35,447 nucleotides of DNA, from contig QJWJ01000094.1 of NCBI GenBank assembly GCA_003235365.1, positions 1-35,447 on the forward strand, read 5' to 3'. The stretch is from Deltaproteobacteria bacterium (GTDB lineage: Bacteria > Myxococcota_A > Polyangia > Polyangiales > Polyangiaceae). The translations under genes and the position numbers were made by a program. Each line of letters opens with the position of its first letter. Positions within the stretch are counted from its first letter, which is position 1. The notes under the pieces were generated by a model. That model ran no database searches. It saw nothing but the letters and a program-made list of their open reading frames with translations, and had not been told where the DNA came from. Below are positions 33,019-35,447 of the stretch, piece after piece.

Positions 33019-34506
33019 GTGTCCCTCGAAGTCGGCGACGTCATTCAAGATAAGTACAAGATCGTGCGACTGCTCGGACACGGGGGCATGGGCGCGGTGT
33101 ACGAAGGTATCAACACCCTGATCGCGCGCCGCGTCGCGATCAAGGTGTTGTTCGGCGGCGTCGCCTCCCAGGCGGGCGTCGTCGAGCGGTTCGAACGCGA
33201 AGCGCAAGCTGCGGGCCGCATCGGCAACGACCACATTCTCGAAGTGCTCGACCTCGGCACCTTGGCTGACGGCAATCGCTTCATGGTGATGGAGTACCTC
33301 GACGGCGAGACGCTCGGCGACCGCACCAAACGCGTGGGCCCAATGACGGCCCGTGAGCTGTACCCGATTGCTCGGCAACTGCTGCAAGGCCTGAGCGCAG
33401 CTCACGATGCCGGCATCATTCACCGGGACCTGAAACCGGACAACGTGTTCATCGTCCGCGAGAAAGCAGGACGACTCGACTACGTCAAGATCATCGACTT
33501 CGGCATCTCGAAGTTCACCGCCCTCGATCAAGACATGAAGATGACGGCGACCGGCGCGGTCATGGGAACTCCATACTTCATGTCGCCGGAGCAAGCGCAG
33601 GGCATCGGAACCACCGACGCTCGGAGCGACCTGTATGCCGTCGGGGTGATCCTGTACAAGGCGGCCACGGGTCAGGTGCCCTTCGATGGGGCGACATTCA
33701 ACGAGCTGCTGTTCAAGATCGTCCTGTCTCCAATGCCGATGCCACGGGCGCTCGTGCCGGAGTTCGACCCCGCCTTCGAGACCATCATTCAAAAGGCGAT
33801 GGCCCGGGCGCCCGATCGACGCTTTCAAAGCGCAATGGAGTTCATTCAGGCCCTCGACGTCTGGCATTCCACGGGGGCAGCGGTAACCGTTCCCCCTCCC
33901 GAGGAGACCGGCTTGGGCGTGACCGGCATGACCGCGGGCCCAGCAGTCCCGGTCGCCGGAGGCACACAGATCGCGGTGACCGCCGACGGTGGAACCAAGG
34001 GCACTTGGGCCCAGTCCGACGTGGTGAGTCCACAGAAGAAGTCCCCAGCTGGTCTGTGGATCGCAGGCGCCGCCGCAGTAGTCGTGATCGGAGGCGCCAT
34101 CGCAGGATTGACGCTCGGAAGTAATAGCGCCGAATCGACCGGCGATACGCAAGAGTCCACCGTCGCAGCAGTGGCCGTGCCCAGCGCCCCGCCCGCCGAC
34201 GTGCCCGTCGCTCCCCCCCAAGTCGCGCCGATCCCCGATCCGGAGCCAGCTACTTCGGCTCCACCTGCCGCCAGCGACGTGCCGCCGCCGGAAGGTTCGG
34301 CGACCGCACAAGCCGCCGCACCCTCCCCCGAACCGCCGCCACCCACCAAGCCGACGGCTGCCGTTCCAGCACCCAAACCGGTCAAGGTTTCGCGCCCCGC
34401 ACCCGTCAAGCCCGCGGCCCCAAAACCCGCAGCGCCCAAGCCCCCCGTTGCAGCGCCCAAACCAGCCCCAGCCCCCAAGAGCGGCTCCCCCGATTTCGGG
34501 TACTAA
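33019..34506 (+). CDS. membrane-anchored Ser/Thr protein kinase (Hanks type) 3
   Basis: A 495-residue Hanks kinase. Kinase domain about 13-283: GHGGMG (20-25), Lys42 in AIKVLF, HRDLKPDN (H135-D137), DFG at 160-162, activation segment with GTPYFMSPEQ. One membrane helix (345-367). The roughly 125-residue external tail is Pro/Ala/Lys-rich, with APKPAAPKPPVAAPKPAPAP-like repeats, resembling a wall-spanning or TonB-like linker; there is no folded sensor domain. Start GTG 33019 begins MSLEVGDVIQDKYKIV, as usual for these kinases. Divergent from the TPR/PEGA gene, its likely functional neighbour. The stop is 15 bases from the convergent Cys-rich gene. Confidence 0.93.
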   Translation: MSLEVGDVIQDKYKIVRLLGHGGMGAVYEGINTLIARRVAIKVLFGGVASQAGVVERFEREAQAAGRIGNDHILEVLDLGTLADGNRFMVMEYLDGETLGDRTKRVGPMTARELYPIARQLLQGLSAAHDAGIIHRDLKPDNVFIVREKAGRLDYVKIIDFGISKFTALDQDMKMTATGAVMGTPYFMSPEQAQGIGTTDARSDLYAVGVILYKAATGQVPFDGATFNELLFKIVLSPMPMPRALVPEFDPAFETIIQKAMARAPDRRFQSAMEFIQALDVWHSTGAAVTVPPPEETGLGVTGMTAGPAVPVAGGTQIAVTADGGTKGTWAQSDVVSPQKKSPAGLWIAGAAAVVVIGGAIAGLTLGSNSAESTGDTQESTVAAVAVPSAPPADVPVAPPQVAPIPDPEPATSAPPAASDVPPPEGSATAQAAAPSPEPPPPTKPTAAVPAPKPVKVSRPAPVKPAAPKPAAPKPPVAAPKPAPAPKSGSPDFGY

Positions 34507-34521
34507 GAGCGACCTGCCAGT

Positions 34522-35447
34522 CTACGGCAGACACAACCCATGCCCCGGCGCCAGCGCTTCGACACTGGTGCAGGTGAACGTCGCGTCACACTGTGGGGCA
34601 GCCAGGTCACAATACGCTCGACACACGTTGCCTTCGCATTCTGAACCGGGAGCACACTGCGTGTCGATCACGCATGCCTCTCCGAGCGGAACGGGGGGAA
34701 CGATCGCATGAGCCATGCATGCGCCGGAACTGACATCCCCAAAGTCATAACAACCGTAGCCAGGAGCACAGTCCTGAACGGAGACGTCACATCGCGACAA
34801 GCACACCCCAAGCGCACCGCCGGAGACGCAGAGTTCATCGGCAGCACAGCCATCCGCAGTCCCGGTCGTGCAAACACGGGTGCACTCGCCGTTGAAACAC
34901 GTCAGGTCCTCTCGGCACTCGGTCGGCAGGCCACACTCTGAACCCACAGTTCCTTGGCCGAGTCGCGCACAGACACCAAACGGTAGACTGAGGTCATAAA
35001 CCCGACACGCTTCACCGAGAGGACAGTCCCTCGCCTGTGGGTCACACCGGGGGAAGCAGGTCCCGAACACTTCCAATTCGGACTGTTCGACGAGTAAGCA
35101 CAGTTCCGTGGGATCGCAGGTGTGTTCCGAATTGCAGGCGGTTCGACATTTGTGATCGACGGAACAGATGCTTCGGCCCTCGCAATCGTCGATGCTCCAG
35201 CCCGCAGTTTCGACGTATGCGCAGTCGCTGAGTGAAGGCGTACTTCCGGTCGATGAGCAACGGGATTCCACACGGAGCGTCCCCTGCTCCTTCCACAACG
35301 CGCAATGCTCCGGACACCCCATGTCGCCAAACACGTCGCACTGTGCAGATGCGCCGGCCTCGGCCTTGGTCGTGACGACCTCCGGCTGAAGACTTGCATC
35401 GGCGGGCTCGACAGACGCGGGCCCCGAGTCCTGAGAACTCGAATTGC
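34522..35447 (-). CDS. Cys-rich secreted protein, N-terminus outside window
   Basis: The reading frame is open to the right edge, so the N-terminus is missing; a GTG at 35334 is only an internal codon, because the frame continues unbroken upstream with a Ser/Pro/Ala/Glu-rich segment (as in linkers behind a signal peptide). 308 codons are visible. Over 30 cysteines are arranged in repeats of the type CNSEHTCDPTELC, CGLPTECREDLTCFNGEC and CVIDTQCAPGSECEGNVC, each about 35-45 residues, typical of disulfide-rich myxobacterial exoproteins with Dickkopf-like spacing. Function unknown. It is convergent with kinase 3, separated by 15 bases with no visible hairpin. Confidence 0.82.
   Translation of the reverse strand, partial: NSSSQDSGPASVEPADASLQPEVVTTKAEAGASAQCDVFGDMGCPEHCALWKEQGTLRVESRCSSTGSTPSLSDCAYVETAGWSIDDCEGRSICSVDHKCRTACNSEHTCDPTELCLLVEQSELEVFGTCFPRCDPQARDCPLGEACRVYDLSLPFGVCARLGQGTVGSECGLPTECREDLTCFNGECTRVCTTGTADGCAADELCVSGGALGVCLSRCDVSVQDCAPGYGCYDFGDVSSGACMAHAIVPPVPLGEACVIDTQCAPGSECEGNVCRAYCDLAAPQCDATFTCTSVEALAPGHGLCLP

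Noticed and set aside
1..35447. CRISPR array, prophage, transposon or defence system
   Set aside because: No regularly spaced repeats, integrase, transposase or nuclease-type gene was visible.

Overview
The window is high-GC DNA that looks myxobacterial, most likely from the Polyangiales/Nannocystales side of Myxococcota. The supporting signs are a C-terminal MYXO-CTERM-type sorting signal (gene ending at 12668), three Hanks-type Ser/Thr kinases with a single membrane anchor and proline-rich or PEGA extracytoplasmic tails, several lipoproteins, a signal-peptide/PEGA-like/two-membrane-span protein next to a kinase, and secreted Cys-rich proteins. I saw no tRNA, rRNA, CRISPR array, phage gene or transposase. 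The species is not determined.

Region by region. 1-4683 (minus strand) is a compact operon for a cytoplasmic group 3b, NAD(P)-linked [NiFe] hydrogenase: iron-sulfur beta subunit, a cyclic-nucleotide-binding-fold protein, FAD/NAD(P) reductase, small subunit, large subunit, and the start of the maturation protease, all overlapping by 4-8 bases. 4915-6901 (minus) holds a small methyltransferase and a GEVED-domain lipoprotein. 7212-9776 (plus) is a two-gene unit of an exported S33-type hydrolase lipoprotein and a TIGR00027-like methyltransferase. 10017-12668 encodes a large repeat protein with the MYXO-CTERM tail, 12914-14191 a YegD-like Hsp70 ATPase, 14447-16231 a Na/phosphate cotransporter with a PhoU-like tail and a possible Pho box upstream, and 16380-18220 a two-gene ABC exporter. 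18247-19452 (minus) is a three-gene unit: coiled-coil protein, tiny membrane protein, VTT/DedA-like membrane protein.

19998-22684 couples an MFS transporter to a HExxxH/QEGLA (MATCAP/DUF1704) putative metallopeptidase. 22880-34506 contains three membrane-anchored kinases interleaved with a VanY/M15-type lipoprotein peptidase, a two-CBS protein, a LIC_10091-type lipoprotein with a methyltransferase-like motif, a cytochrome P460-like lipoprotein divergent from a possible outer-membrane barrel, and a TPR/PEGA-like envelope protein. The window ends in a Cys-rich secreted protein whose start lies outside.

Most of the right half therefore appears devoted to envelope signalling and envelope or secreted proteins, and the left edge to hydrogen or redox metabolism. 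No textbook defence or mobile system is present. The best candidates for undescribed biology are the MFS-MATCAP pair, the hydrogenase-embedded degenerate cNMP protein, the exported methyltransferase-like lipoprotein, and several dyad or hairpin elements placed exactly between divergent or convergent genes.
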